This document shows, piece after piece, positions 10,541-21,464 of a stretch of 48,774 nt of DNA. Both the position numbers and the translations under genes were made by a program. Under the pieces are notes generated by a model that saw only the letters and a list, made by a program, of their open reading frames with translations, was not told the origin of the DNA and did no database searches. Positions within the stretch are counted from its first letter, which is position 1. Each line of letters begins with the position of its first letter. Origin of the DNA: Spirogloea muscicola (lineage: Eukaryota; Streptophyta; Zygnematophyceae; Spirogloeales; Spirogloeaceae). The stretch spans positions 34,849-83,622 of the forward strand of contig WELB01000259.1 in the NCBI GenBank assembly GCA_009602725.1, in the 5' to 3' direction.

Positions 10541-11420
10541 AGCCCCTCGTCAGCAGGATAATGGGGCAACTGGATGTCAGCTGCGTGCGACATCAGATGC
10601 AGTGGCGAGTTGTGCAATCTTCCACTGGCTGGTGCTTGGCTGAATGCTGCAACAGATTCTAATCCACTTCTGCGATGACTGCTTACGCTAAACACACGGT
10701 TGCATCAAGAGCCGTCTTCGGTGTGCCAGAGAACGAATAGGTCACACCTACCTAGGGCTATGAATCTTTTCAGAGCTGTGCTGCCTGACTGACTCGTGCC
10801 CTTTTTCTGAGCGTGCTTTGCTGAGTGCTTCTCTCCCGCAGGAAAATCTCCTGTCATGCCATCTTATAAAACAACAAGGTTGCTATTCACGCGTGGAGTC
10901 GAAGTGAACAGGAACCTTGTCAATGGTCACTTGAAACTTTCGCACGGTGCGATGCAACCTTGCTGCTGTAATACCGAACAAACAAGCTCCATGCCCTTGC
11001 TTTCCCCAGCCAACACCAATCATTTTGTCCTGGGGACTAGCTGCCATTGACAAGCATTCCCTGCTCTGCGCTTAGCTTGACAGAGCAAAGCAGTAGCTAG
11101 CGCCTTAGCTGATGCTTGCTGAGATGATGCAGTGGGCTCATTTGATGGTGCTATCATCATCGGCAGCCGCAGGTCTAGATGCATATGTCCTTGGACATCA
11201 TCGAGTAGATTTAAGCTAACAATAGTGCAGCAGAATTTTCATTGAGTCGGATGGCTTAAGGTGCTCCTGCAAAGACTAGGGTCTGATAAGTGGAGTGCTT
11301 CTGTTGACATCGATTTTGGGGTATCATCTCTTTGAGCAAGGATAGATACACCATCCAGCTTGAGCTGTAAGTTGAGTCTTTGAGTCTTTGACTCTTGAGT
11401 CTTTGAGTCTCGGGCCTGCA
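10540..11420. other. No gene recognised
   Basis: No domain-bearing open frame is visible on either strand. An ATG frame at 10856-11050 (64 codons) has no recognisable features. Several short CAG/GT combinations exist but form no coherent gene. Confidence 0.5.
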
Positions 11421-11520
11421 ACTGCCAGAGCTCGCCATGGGGCCATCGAAGAGGTGGCTTTCCCAATGGGGGCAAGGGCTGTGATAAGCCAGCCCGGGAA
11501 GCAATTCTCGGATCTGCCAA
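11420..11520 (-). mobile_element. Retroelement tail fragment
   Basis: On the + strand this reads GAGGTGGCTTTCCCAATGGG, GGCAAGGGCTGTGATAAG and CCAGCCC. It is the reverse complement of the family tail (GGGCTGGC...CAGCCCTTGCCCCCATTGGGA). No coding part is attached. It abuts a GC-rich island. Confidence 0.55.
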
Positions 11521-11559
11521 GACAGCGGACAGCCGGCAGGGCAGCGCGATGGCAGCCAC

Positions 11560-11850
11560 GTGCCATTCGTGTGACGGCCCGCACTGAGCTCCAAGCGGCC
11601 CCAAGCCGCAACAAGCTCCACGCCCGACCGGCCCCGCCCCGCAGCGGCTCGGGGCGGCCCGCCGCCGCCGCCGTCGTCGCCACCGCCACAGCTGCCGCCG
11701 CGTCCGCCGACTCCCGCCGGCGGCGACGGCGCGCTCTGCGGTGACGCGGCGCGGCGGGCGGCAGTGGCGGTGAGCGCCGCGCGCCTGCAGCAAAGTGCAC
11801 ATCGCCGGGGCTCGACGGCTGCGGAGGTTCCGCCCGGAGACCCTTCTCGT
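11560..11850. other. GC-rich island, candidate gene 5' end
   Basis: About 290 bp of very high GC with CGG/GCC runs. Long open frames on both strands are a by-product of composition. Every clearly recognised gene start further right (30084, 30203, 37115, 48726) and the one at 7985 sits in such an island, so this may be a promoter or first exon. I find no recognisable protein. Confidence 0.35.
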
Positions 11851-12099
11851 GTCCCGTCCTCATTTTGATGTGCATCTATCATGCATCTACTAATGTGCTT
11901 GCCTTTGTACTTGGAACAAGTACAACACTCAGGCCTTCCAATGATGCCGCGGTGTTGACCAATGATGACCAATGATTATCATCATCATCAACGACCAATG
12001 TTGACGCCATGTAGTGGAAATTGTGACAGCCATGGCAGGACGACCTTCCATCCGCTTTGGTTGGACCTTATACCAAGAAAAGGCGTGTGCCGATTGACC

Positions 12100-12330
12100 G
12101 GTGGCTGTGAGAGGCCAGCCCAAAGGACTGGACAAGGTCTGAAGGGGCCGGATGGCGCAAAAACAAAAAGATACTAGACGCAAAGACGGCAGCAAGGGGG
12201 CTCTCAGTACCTCTAGTCAGGAAGTGCAAGTCAGAATAGCTAGCAGGCGGAAAGACGTCACCCTGACGGAACTCGGAGGCAGCAGCCAAGGCGCCATCGC
12301 GCAACATTTACTTGAGACTAGTGTCACTAC
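12100..12330 (-). mobile_element. Retroelement remnant (ORF end and tail)
   Basis: The minus strand reads LAAASEFRQGDVFPPASYSD, then LHFLTRG, followed by a frame-broken stretch and a tail with GGGCTGGCCTCTCACAGCC at about 12105-12125. The order is the same as in the other copies: ORF end, then tail. Confidence 0.7.
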
Positions 12331-12669
12331 AGCGTGCTGGCAGCTGGGTGTCTAGAGCCACCTGTAAGTACAGCAATCATGAACATCTACGGACATGACA
12401 TGGGACAGTCATGCCTTTTGTTCAAAAGTGGCAGACAAGAGCACTAAAACCGCAAACTGCTCCCAGGGCATGTTGCGATGCAAAGAGTTGGGCAGCCGAA
12501 AAAGGCCGACACAGATTTGCAGCGGCCTGGCATACTGTCCACCCCGCACTGGAGGAGGGTGGAATGGTGGTAGCCAGCAGCGGACAGCAGTACTGGCAGG
12601 ATCTGTCTGTGCAGGTGTCGCCTGGCCGCCACGCCCTCTCACACATGCCTGCATGGAGGAGAGAGGAAG

Positions 12670-12720
12670 ACTCGTCCAGTAGAGGGCGATGGCTGTGATT
12701 GGCGAGCCCAGAGAAAGAAT
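12670..12720 (-). mobile_element. Retroelement tail scrap
   Basis: CAGTAGAGGGCGATGGCTGT followed by GATTGGCGAGCCC matches the sequence at 10480-10520 (CAGTAGAGGGCGATGGCTAT, then GGTTGGCC). It is the reverse complement of a tail variant seen in the nested cluster at 9.9-10.5 kb. Confidence 0.45.
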
Positions 12721-14830
12721 GAACATGCATGATTTGCTTCTCGAGCCCTACCCCTGCTCAGCGGTCTCTAAAGTCCAGTTTATATTATACATTGACTTGC
12801 TTTACGATCTCGAGTTGCAAGATCGTAGGCCTCTAGACCAATCAGCTCACTCCCTGCGCACCTCAATTGCCCGCTTTCTAGAGATCCATGCCTTGCAAAG
12901 AGCTGCTAACACGGCTCCTATGACCGACTCCTTCGACAAGCTCATCACCTGAAGGTCACACAAGCTACACCATTGACGTTTGTGCATCCTTCCGGGCTGG
13001 CCACTCACATTCAATGCCTTCGGGCGGAGCTTGCAGTCTTCGACGTGGACATCGTTGCGATGGTAAGGCCCTGTAACAACCACACCCTTGCGGCCACTCT
13101 TCGTGAGGTCCAGGCCGCTCGTCTTCCTCGCAGTGGCTACATGGGCAACTTAGTAGCATATGACCAATTTTTAGTGAGATGGACACTCTCGCTCTATATA
13201 ACTATGTAAGGTACAACTTATGTACGTTACAACCTACTCGTGAGGTTTTCTACTCAGCTGCATAAGACCAATAACTGGATCTATTGACAATGTCGTCAAA
13301 TGAGCTGGAGAAGATAGCCATGAGCTGCTTAGAATATCAGTAGCTATCCCATTTGTTCTAAATTGATAAGCAATCGGTGGTAGAGCATGCCTAGTAGACC
13401 TCCAACTCTCTCCTAAGCATTCAATCTAGTCTAGGTTGAGCATTTGGAAGTCTCCTCAGTTGCTGTTGGGCAGCCGCTCTGGTGAAATAATAATATTATA
13501 ATTCTCAAAAAGCACTCTCACAACACTGGAACAAGGAAGGTCAGCCGTCAGCATGTCATACGTAAATTGCAGTGTCAAATTGTTCATATCTAGACATGCG
13601 ACCAATTGATCATGTTGCCACGTGAGTTCCTTGCCATATCATCCCACTGTCCGGAAGGCAAGCGCTAGTGAGAGACTCACGACATAGCAAGTATGTACGT
13701 TCTCACACTCGACATCATGAAGTAACAGGAAGGCCACTCTACCTTGATGTGACAGGAGGTCGATACAAATGGCTCCTCATGATCAAACAGGAGAGCGGCT
13801 TACACGCATCCTTGTGGATTTCTGATAAGAACACTTCAGACGCAATGGCAAAGACGAACAGATTGGCAGCAGGTACTCTGCAAGGTCAAGACTGTGCCGC
13901 AAGCTAAACAGCCAACAAGGATGGTCCTATTTCACATCTAATCATATCCCTTAACAGGAGGGCGAGAGTCATGGAGCAGCATGCATTACACTTGCCAAAC
14001 AAAGCTAGCACACTCTCTAACTGTCACTAATAAGCACAACAAGTTAGGTGAGTGGAAGCTGTGGCAAAGTAGGTAACAAGGAGAACCTGAAGCGCATGGC
14101 TGGATGTCTAGCTTCATTTCACCGCTGCCAATGTACCCGTCCCAGTACCGTTACGTTGTAAGAAGCAGAAAGGACGGGCTGCACGCCTGAGCAAGCAGTG
14201 ACGGGAAGAGAGCAACCCGCAGTAGCACGCCCTGGAAGCGATCGATAGGCTCTGCTCTAGCCAGAAGATGGACCTCTCACCTGCAGGCTAGACTCAAGTG
14301 CCTGCTTACAGCTGCCAGGCGAGGGGGCAAGGCGGATAGGCTCAGCCCCAAGGCACAACAAGAAGGGTCTCAAGGCCTCTGCTGACCATTCCACGTGGAC
14401 GCGCCAAGCTGAAAGCATTGCTATCACCTGCAAGGAAGATAGGCGGCATCAAAGTGACAGTAGTGCTCGCAGATTGCACGGTCCAAGTGAAACTTGGAGC
14501 TGCCTTGAGCAACCTACAAAAGCTATTGCTTGTACGTATCCTGGTATATATCAAATCTGTGCTGAGGCCTTCTATTATCTTGGCAGCTCATGCACTTTCT
14601 GGCGGCAAAGCTGAAGCCCCTCAATAGCTTGCAACAACAGCGGAGCTCAGCCCTCATCGACCAGCTTGCAGCATACAGGCAGCATACAAGCAGCTTAGAG
14701 CTTGAAGTAGGATAATGTGGATGTGTTTCTATTCCAAAGGGGTTGAATCAATGACTGTACACTGATGTCAACTGATCTCTGACTGATCGATCTTATGTGG
14801 GGCATTCCTGAGCAGGAGAGGTCGCGAAAA
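12720..14830. other. No gene recognised
   Basis: Only short frames without recognisable domains, such as a + frame at 12973-13209 and another at 13668-13907. Base composition is intermediate. No convincing splice-linked coding series could be built on either strand. Confidence 0.5.
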
Positions 14831-14834
14831 GGCT

Positions 14835-15174
14835 CCAGTAACACCTCAGCATGATGCTGAACGAAGACACGAGGAGCTCGGTTTGCATGATATGCACATC
14901 CTCCACACAGTATGAGTCTGCAGAAGATTGCCATGCAAGTCTGCAGAATTGGGTGTGAGTAACTCACGCTTGTTCAGTGACCTCAGCTGTCTTGTTTTGC
15001 AGGCACACAGCTGCTTAAGCTTGAAGCTCACAAGCATACAGGGCAATGACCACATCGTTGCTCAACCATCAGCGGGGTTGCAACCTTTGCAACTCACACT
15101 GTGTGGAGGATGTGCATCTCACGCAAGCCGAGCTCCTAGTGTCCTCGGACAGGATCATGGTGAGGTTTTACTGG
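14835..15174. repeat. Long inverted repeat (82-bp arms)
   Basis: The left arm 14835-14916 and right arm 15093-15174 are inverted copies that align without gaps over 82 positions, 71 of them identical. They are separated by 176 bp. Either strand transcribed through here would form a long imperfect hairpin. The arms contain no recognisable protein. A direct repeat overlaps the spacer (next entry). Confidence 0.85.
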
Positions 15175-15271
15175 TACATCACTGGAGGCACACAGCTGGT
15201 TTGGCTTGAAGCTCACTATCACACACAGCAATGACCATGTTTCTCAACTAGCAGCAGGGTTGCAATCCTGG
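15001..15271 (+). repeat. Two-copy direct repeat, about 185-bp period
   Basis: About 85 bp at 15001-15085 (AGGCACACAGCTGCTTAAGC and onward) recur at 15186-15269 (AGGCACACAGCTGGTTTGGC and onward) with roughly 80% identity. The two copies flank the right arm of the inverted repeat, so the whole 14.8-15.3 kb block is a compound repeat, possibly a degraded mobile element. Confidence 0.7.
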
Positions 15272-15705
15272 CTCAACAATACAAGTTAACTGTGCACAAT
15301 TATCTGGCCCAACGATCGTGAAGCACGCAGGGGCAACTTTGAATAGCACAAATTGGTTGTCTGCTATCTGCTGTCGTGATATTGTGTTCAGCTATAAATC
15401 CGGCATGCATGACGAACTGCAAGCAGGGGTGGACAACTAATGTAATGAGCTTCAGCTTGTCGCAAACCACCAGTAGGAATCATCAGCAGCCCCTCGACCA
15501 GCTGCTGGAACCGCAATCTTCGCTCCATCACCTGTTGCGATCTTCTTCCTGCAAGACTAAGATAGAACAAGTGCACCAACAGCGTTGCTCCGTCTTCAAA
15601 GATCATCCACTACATCAGTTAGAACCAAAAAATCTGCGCCCGTGGGGACGCCGCCAGAAGCGGCCACCGAGCCGGGCTACTATCTGCACCTTCGTGCGAG
15701 GGCTC

Positions 15706-15940
15706 TATAAAGGGCTCCTGCAGCAGATTAGGCGGCAGCAGGGCAGCCATGCCTTGAGCTCAGAGCTGAGATTGATAGCAACGCACCGGAGCTGACTTCA
15801 GCGACGTCGCCATGCCCTGGTGCCCGGTTCTTGTGGCGCTCCACGGCGAGAGCGCAGCAGCGGCGCAAGCTGCGCTCGCCAGCAGCCGCTGGCGGCGCAC
15901 GGCGGCCGGCGGGGCGTCGGCGCGAGGGTTTGATCGATAG
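15706..15940 (+). other. Possible TATA box and short GC-rich first exon
   Basis: TATAAAG at 15706-15712 lies 100 bp upstream of an ATG at 15812. The ATG opens a 42-codon GC-rich frame beginning MPWCPVLVALHGESAAAAQ and ending at a TAG at about 15940. A donor-like GAGG/gtttga lies near its end. I cannot find following exons. A minus-strand ATG frame at about 15749 overlaps, so even the strand is uncertain. Confidence 0.2.
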
Positions 15941-16149
15941 GACCACCAATTTTACCTTACAGAAGAGTAACCCACCACATGTGACCCGTGTTGAAATAGC
16001 TGCTCCGCATTGGGCTGGCCCCTGCCAGTTATGATCGTCAAAGGAGTAAATAGTGGGTATTGGTCCCAGAGGTATACATTCAAAGGTACTACTATGACGC
16101 GCCGAGCGAGGGTAAAATAACGGCTCCGAGGGTTTTGATTAGGACCAGT

Positions 16150-16480
16150 CCGTCAAACGGCTCAGTCCAGACTGCTGAACGGCGCCGCAAGAAGCCCCCG
16201 CCACATGCGCCGCTGTAGGCCGGCGCGCCGCGGCAGCGTCCTGCCGGCGGCCCTTGCGGCTGCAGCGGCGCCAGCGACGACGCTCATGCGCAACGCCGGG
16301 CTTGAGCGAAAGCGCCGGTCAGCGGCAGCGCTGCCGGCGGTGTCGGGGTCGGCGTTGCGTCTGGACCGCACGGGCTGCTCGACAACCTCAGCGGCCGGTG
16401 CACGGCGGGAAGTCTGCACTGTCGCCAAAGGAGGGGCCGGCCCCTTCATACAGAGGTGGACAAGGAGATGGAAATTCGAA
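16150..16480 (+). other. GC-rich island with a transit-peptide-like ATG frame
   Basis: An ATG at 16205 opens a 115-codon plus frame starting MRRCRPARRGSVLPAALAAA. It is rich in Arg, Ala and Ser and low in acidic residues, like an organelle-targeting sequence. No mature domain follows in frame. A donor-like GCAGAG/gtacat lies at about 16495. The composition alone could produce this, so I treat it as a candidate first exon only. Confidence 0.25.
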
Positions 16481-16907
16481 GTCAGGCATGGCAGAGGTAC
16501 ATCAGATATTCGCCTTCAACTGGTACTTGACTACGATTCCAGGCCGTTGTAGCAAGACCGACTTGCGCTTCTGCCAAGCGCTTGGAGCCGCATCCTGCCA
16601 GTCTGCTATAGGAGTCGCTTTTACCTGTCTTCTGCTGAACAACATGGCAGCTTGCACATCGTGCGAGGTCAGTAATCACGCTCTCTACAGCTGCCAAAGA
16701 CAGCTGTCTGCTTGTAGGCAACCAGCCACCCCTGTATAGAGTTCATGTCAGTCAGACTAGTCAACCATCAACAGTGAGCCACTGGCCGCATGCTGCATAT
16801 CGTGCAGCAGCAGCCTGACTACTATGACAATTCCTCACAGGAGCCTCCTTGATGCCAGCTAATTTTGCTGCAAGGTAAGCTCAGCGTATATTGAGCCTAC
16901 CTCGCAC

Positions 16908-16946
16908 GAGGCTCCTGTGAGCAAGTCACTTGCTCACAGGAGCCTC
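16908..16946. repeat. 39-bp near-perfect palindrome
   Basis: Arm GAGGCTCCTGTGAGCAAGT (16908-16926), one spacer base, then its exact 19-base reverse complement (16928-16946). A third, direct copy of part of the arm, CTCACAGGAGCCTCCTTGA, occurs at 16834-16852 and again at 16933-16951. This is an intergenic cruciform-capable site in a region with no recognised gene. Confidence 0.9.
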
Positions 16947-17168
16947 CTTGAATCATTTACAGTTGAGGTAGGGAAGCAACTGGCGCTGATGTCTAGCCCT
17001 AGCGAATGTAGAGGAGCTGAGCTAGCACAGAGGCCCTTAGTGCTGCTTGCAGCAGCAGAGTAGAACAACGTCTTAACTCTGATCAGCTGATATCGCACTG
17101 AAGCTTTGATGCAGTGGAAACAATGGTACATGCGTCACGTGCAAGTGCAACTTGAAGAGGTTACTTAC

Positions 17169-17292
17169 AGACATGCCCTTAGACAGTGGGCCATCATCAA
17201 AGGTTGACATAGCAAGCTTGCTCGTACTGTATCCTCCAGGCAAGTACACATCTTCATTCCCATGAATTGTGTCAATATAGCAACCATAGGTG
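17169..17292 (-). other. Candidate internal exon of an unassigned minus-strand gene
   Basis: Minus-strand segment bounded by an acceptor (tggtccag/CACC) and a strong donor (ATGTCT/gtaagt). It reads TYGCYIDTIHGNEDVYLPGG and continues STSKLAMSTFDDGPLSKGMS. The open frame, good splice sites and the GC-rich island upstream on the same strand (18060-18260) make a gene plausible. I do not recognise the protein and could not chain further exons with confidence. Confidence 0.3.
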
Positions 17293-18059
17293 CTGGACCA
17301 AAAGCATGGGCAGCAGTCGGATGCAAAAGTTATGGAGATTGCTATAGGAGCGGGTGTATCCAACAATTTGGGACTGCTTGCAAGCATGATGATGAGGAGC
17401 TGGGGCTTTCATTATCTTCCTGAGAAAGATACATCAAGATTGCTCAGAGGTTTGCATATCTGTGCTGCTGATTTGCATTTGCAGGTGCAAGAGTAGGCCA
17501 GCTGAGTCCACTGCGCCGCTGAAGCATGGAGCTGTTACGTGACCTGTGCAGCAATGTTCATGCACATACTACACGCTGCATTGCTGACCTATGAGTATGT
17601 ACGTGCTCCGTGTGCTTGTATTCCAAGGCAAGCCTCCAAAGTGGCTGTAATCTACAGAAGCATATGTACTTCGTATGAGGAGCATGTGAGGCACGGCTCA
17701 GATTAGGCGCAACTCGCCCATGTATGTGCTGTAGACCTGCGGTTGTCATTCCAAGCCGCTCGCATGCTATATCCAGTCTAGTGTGTTCGGCTTTACATAC
17801 AGCGTTCACAGTGACTCCTTAGTTCAAACAGGGACGGTAGCAGCCGGAAGCCCACGCGGAGCGAAGGCTAGAGCTGGGTAAACGTGCAACTTGCTAAGGG
17901 GGGGGGGGAGGTGCGAGAACGAGCACACAGATAGGTGCAGCTGCAGACTGTCACTTGTGTACACACTGTTGTCAATGTGTACCATGCCCGGCGGTGATCC
18001 ATTTCTAGGAGCCACTAGCGCTCTCCAGTCCCCCTGTCCTGGCCAATGCTAACATTCGC

Positions 18060-18260
18060 AAGGAGCGCGCGCAGAGACCAGAAGCTGGAGGCTACGCGCA
18101 GCACCCTCAGCCCCCATCCGCGGGAGGGGGGCGGGGCCGGACTGGCATGGCCGGGCGCGGGTGGCCGTTCGGTCGTGGGCCAGGGAACTTCGAGTGCTCT
18201 CCCGCCCCGCCCGCCCAGCCCGCCCGCAAGAATCTGACAGCCGCTAAATGCTGTCGGCCA
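18060..18260. other. GC-rich island
   Basis: High-GC stretch with runs of C and G nearby (poly-G at about 17899-17909, poly-C at about 18311-18321). It could be the 5' end of the minus-strand candidate at 17.2 kb. No recognisable first exon was found. Confidence 0.3.
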
Positions 18261-18479
18261 GCGGCGGCCTTTCTGAGCCGTCAGTATTTTTACGAGTATC
18301 CCCGGCTCTCCCCCCCCCCCCATTGAAGAATTTTCGGAGGCAGCCTTTTCCAGAAGTGCGAATGAGGACGAGACTGTCTTGGCACTGAAGGGCTTCCATT
18401 CATTTCCGATTCAGCTGCTGCCGCAGCTTGCGGCGACCGGCCACCCCCAAGGTGCAGGTCTCGCTATGCGGCTGCCAGG

Positions 18480-18800
18480 TAGAAGAAGTGGCACTCCCAA
18501 TGGGGGCAAGGGCTGCGAAAAGCCAGCCCAAAAAGAATTCACAAAGGTTCAGAGGGGCCATAAGAGCGGTGAGCAGCTACAAAGGGGCCTGAGGATGCAA
18601 TGGTAAAACAGGGGGAGGATGGATCACTCAATAAGTACGAGTGAGGAGCCTCAGATCCGACAGACTAGCTGCCGGGAAGCTATCACCCTGACGAAAGCTA
18701 GAGCCCGCAGCGAGAGCACGGCCAGCTCGCAGATGCAGAGCGTGGGCCATGGACCGCTGCAGGGATACAGAGAGGCGCATCCGATATACCTGAGCCCAGG
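18480..18800 (-). mobile_element. Retroelement remnant with tail
   Basis: The minus strand gives MRLSVSLQRSMAHALHLRAG, then FRQGDSFPAASLSDLRLL and TRTY, stop at 18628. The untranslated tail runs down to about 18485, including TTTTTGGGCTGGCTTTTCGC and AGCCCTTGCCCCCATTGGGA. This is the clearest example of ORF end plus full tail after the copy at 9.4 kb. Confidence 0.8.
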
Positions 18801-18969
18801 TAGCGTGGTTGTCAGGCTTGTGGGCCCGCGGCTGCCTGTGTGTCGCCGCCGCCTGGCCAGGAGCGTGCTCAGCTGAAAGGCAGACTGGGGACAAATTGAG
18901 CTCCCTGTAAATGGCGACGAGAGTCGTCAGTACTCCTTGGTGGAAATTTTGGGGATAGGCCGAGGAAAT

Positions 18970-19330
18970 TTGTGGGGGGAGCAGCCAATCGTGCCCACGC
19001 GCCGACGCGCCGGTGGGCCCTACCACGTCCGGGCCCCGCACAGGACAGCGTACCAACGTGGCGCGACGCTGTGCGGCCGCCGCCTCTTTGTCGCCCGGGC
19101 CCACTCCCGACCTCCTCCTCTGCGCCCCCCCCATGCGGCGCCCCGCGCCTCGCGCCAGCCGCCGCCAGGCTGCGCCGTCGCGGCGCGGCCATGCCCGGGC
19201 CCACGACCGCGCGCCCCGCGGCGGGGGCCCTGGGCGCGGCATCACTCCGGCGGCCTGGCCTCCTCCGCGTCGCGCAGCCGCCAAGGCGACCCTGCAGTCC
19301 CGGCGGTGGGCTTGCAGCCGTTGACACGCC
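18970..19330. other. GC-rich island, candidate gene 5' end
   Basis: Very GC-rich stretch with a CCAAT-like AGCCAATCG at about 18979-18987. A plus ATG at 19191 opens a 57-codon Arg/Pro/Ala-rich frame (MPGPTTARPAAGALGAASLR). A minus ATG near 19374 opens a 248-codon frame that runs straight into the retroelement end at 18628. Neither product is recognisable. Confidence 0.3.
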
Positions 19331-19619
19331 GCAAGCAAGCAGGGCACCGAGGATCTGCCTCTAACAGCCATCATCAATCATTATCCACCACAAGCTTTCT
19401 CCTTGTAGATAGGACAACTCTGCGTCTTGCACTCTCCTCCAGGCGTCTTGATCATATCTGCAGATTGGTAATGTTTCTCCATCGTAAAGCCAGTTTTGTG
19501 CTTGAGCTAGCTGATCATCATCATTCGTCATACAAGTTGCTGCTGATTGGCAGCAGTATAAGGGGCATGTGTTTCGAGGATTGCACTATTGATACACCCC
19601 CATGTCCTGATTAGTCAGG

Positions 19620-20240
19620 CTTTCGCTAGTGCAGCCCGGCGAAGGGGGGGTGCTGGAGGCTGTTGCCTTTTGACGTAAATCACACTGTAAATTGTAAATT
19701 ACACTGAAGCAAAGTGGTGTGATTCATGCTGGCGCTTTTTGGCCTAGACAGAACTGACCACTTAACCTGGGGTGGATACCTACAGCCACCGTCCTCTTCG
19801 GGGAGCTCATTTCCATGAAACATGTCACGGCGTCAGTGGCAACTGAAGCTCCTCACAAATTAAGCAGATAATACTAAGTTGCACCTGAGGCTATGTGTGG
19901 TGACGACGGCTGGTGTGAGCTGCCTCCACTGCATCTCATCCTCAATATGCTGGAAGAAGAGATTCAATGTAGCCTTGAGCTTGTTCATGCCCATCCTTCG
20001 GACCTCTGCGGATATGCATATGAGGGTCTCATGAGCCCTTCATAGACCATAGGACTCGCTTGCGGTGCTACCAGCAGAGAATGAGGAGCAAGTGCACATA
20101 GCCTCCTCACTTTTCCCCTCAGCTCATCTGATTTCTATTGCTGACACGGGGGTACTAAGAGAACCCTGTCTTTCTAGCCTGTGGCTTCGGTACTAGAGCT
20201 ATGAACACCCTCTGTATGCACCTGGCTGGCTGTTACAGCC
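19620..20240. other. No gene recognised
   Basis: No long open frame or domain on either strand and no repeat that I can match elsewhere in the window. Confidence 0.5.
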
Positions 20241-21170
20241 GGTCTTTTGATACCAGCAGCCGCAAGTCTTCAGTGTGCGCTCGACTTCCCTTCAGCTGGC
20301 GTAGCTGGCGGCGCCTCCCGCATAGCGGCGTCAGCAACGTCGGAGATCTTGGCTAGGGTGCGGCGAGATGCTCCAGCGCCGCCCCGTCGTGGCGGCGGAG
20401 AGCCGGGCGGGCGCCCGGGGCTTCGGGCGCAGGGACAAGGTCAGCGGCCGCCTTTGGATCGGCACGGATCTGGGGGCCTGGGGTGCGGAGGCCGGGGCCA
20501 CGCGGACGAAGGTGGGCCAGCAAAGGAGTGATAGGAGGAATGCCCATCCCCCCGGTGCCCCGCCGCAAGTCGCGGCCTCGGCGGCGCCGTCTCAGATGGA
20601 ACAGCGGCGCCACTGTCGCCAATGCCTTACGTAGCCCCTCTGTCGATCGAGAGCCTCTCTGGGGCTGCCTCCTCGCGGGGGCAAGCGCAGGCTCTCGCCC
20701 CCCCCAGCCACTGAGCTCGCACCACGGGGCGAGCCTGCTTCCTCCCACCGTCGGCCCGACAGTGGTCCGCCCCATCCCGCCGGCGGCCTCGCTTCCCAGC
20801 TTCTGGGTCAGACTCCGTGGGGCTGGCCCTGCCTCCTCCTGATCGGCGCGCCCAGCTCCCCGACGGGACACCGATCGGCGGGACGTCTCGAAGGAGCCAA
20901 GGCGCCCTCCCCCTTGCCTCCGCTTGCGCACCTTGCGCAGTAGACCTTGCGCCCGCTGGCCCTTCCCCCTCCCCATTCTCTGCGCTACGTTGCCCACCGC
21001 CGCACGCTCGCAGCTCGCTCGCCGGCGGCCCTCCTGCCAGGCTCTCGACGGTGGCGCTTCGCCGCAGCTCGCCCTCTACATCGCCTGCTGCCTCCTGCGC
21101 GCCGTGTCCGCTGCTGCTGCCTGCCACACCACGCTCGAGCCGCTCGGCCGCCTGCTTGTAAGCTGAGCCA
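20240..21170 (+). other. 900-bp GC-rich island with possible coding exon upstream of the LOB-domain gene
   Basis: The plus frame ending at a donor-like CTGCTT/gtaagc at 21157 has strongly G/C-biased third positions from about 20924. It reads SPQLALYIACCLLRAVSAAA and onward. This could be a 5' exon of the LOB-domain gene that starts 300 bp downstream, or a separate gene. Long minus-strand frames over the same bases have weaker codon bias. I cannot identify the product. Confidence 0.3.
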
Positions 21171-21464
21171 TGTACCAAACGGTGCTGCAGCATGAGCTCG
21201 TCAATCCTTTGGCAGCCCACACTTCTGGCCTTTGAAAGCTAGCCTGGAGCTGCAGCAGGAAGTTGCAGCCCTGTGCTCAAGTGATATCAGCACAGCTGCT
21301 GCTGTTCGAAGTGTACAGATACATAACAACAGCTGCGTCATCCTAGTCAGTCTAACTTGTGTTGCTAAGGCCAGTGTGGTGCCACCATTGCTGATGCAGG
21401 CAGGCAAGCCCAGTAAGAAAGAGGGCCGAAGATCGAGGAAGTTGGCGACTTGCAGGGGTCCCAT

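Noticed and set aside
15001-15271. Direct repeats considered as a CRISPR-like array.
   Set aside because: Only two diverged 85-bp copies, no short regular repeat-spacer pattern, and the host is eukaryotic.
20353-21220. Two long minus-strand frames (215 and 198 codons) in the GC-rich island.
   Set aside because: Arg/Gly/Ala-rich shadow products with weaker codon bias than the plus frame; stop-poor because of composition.
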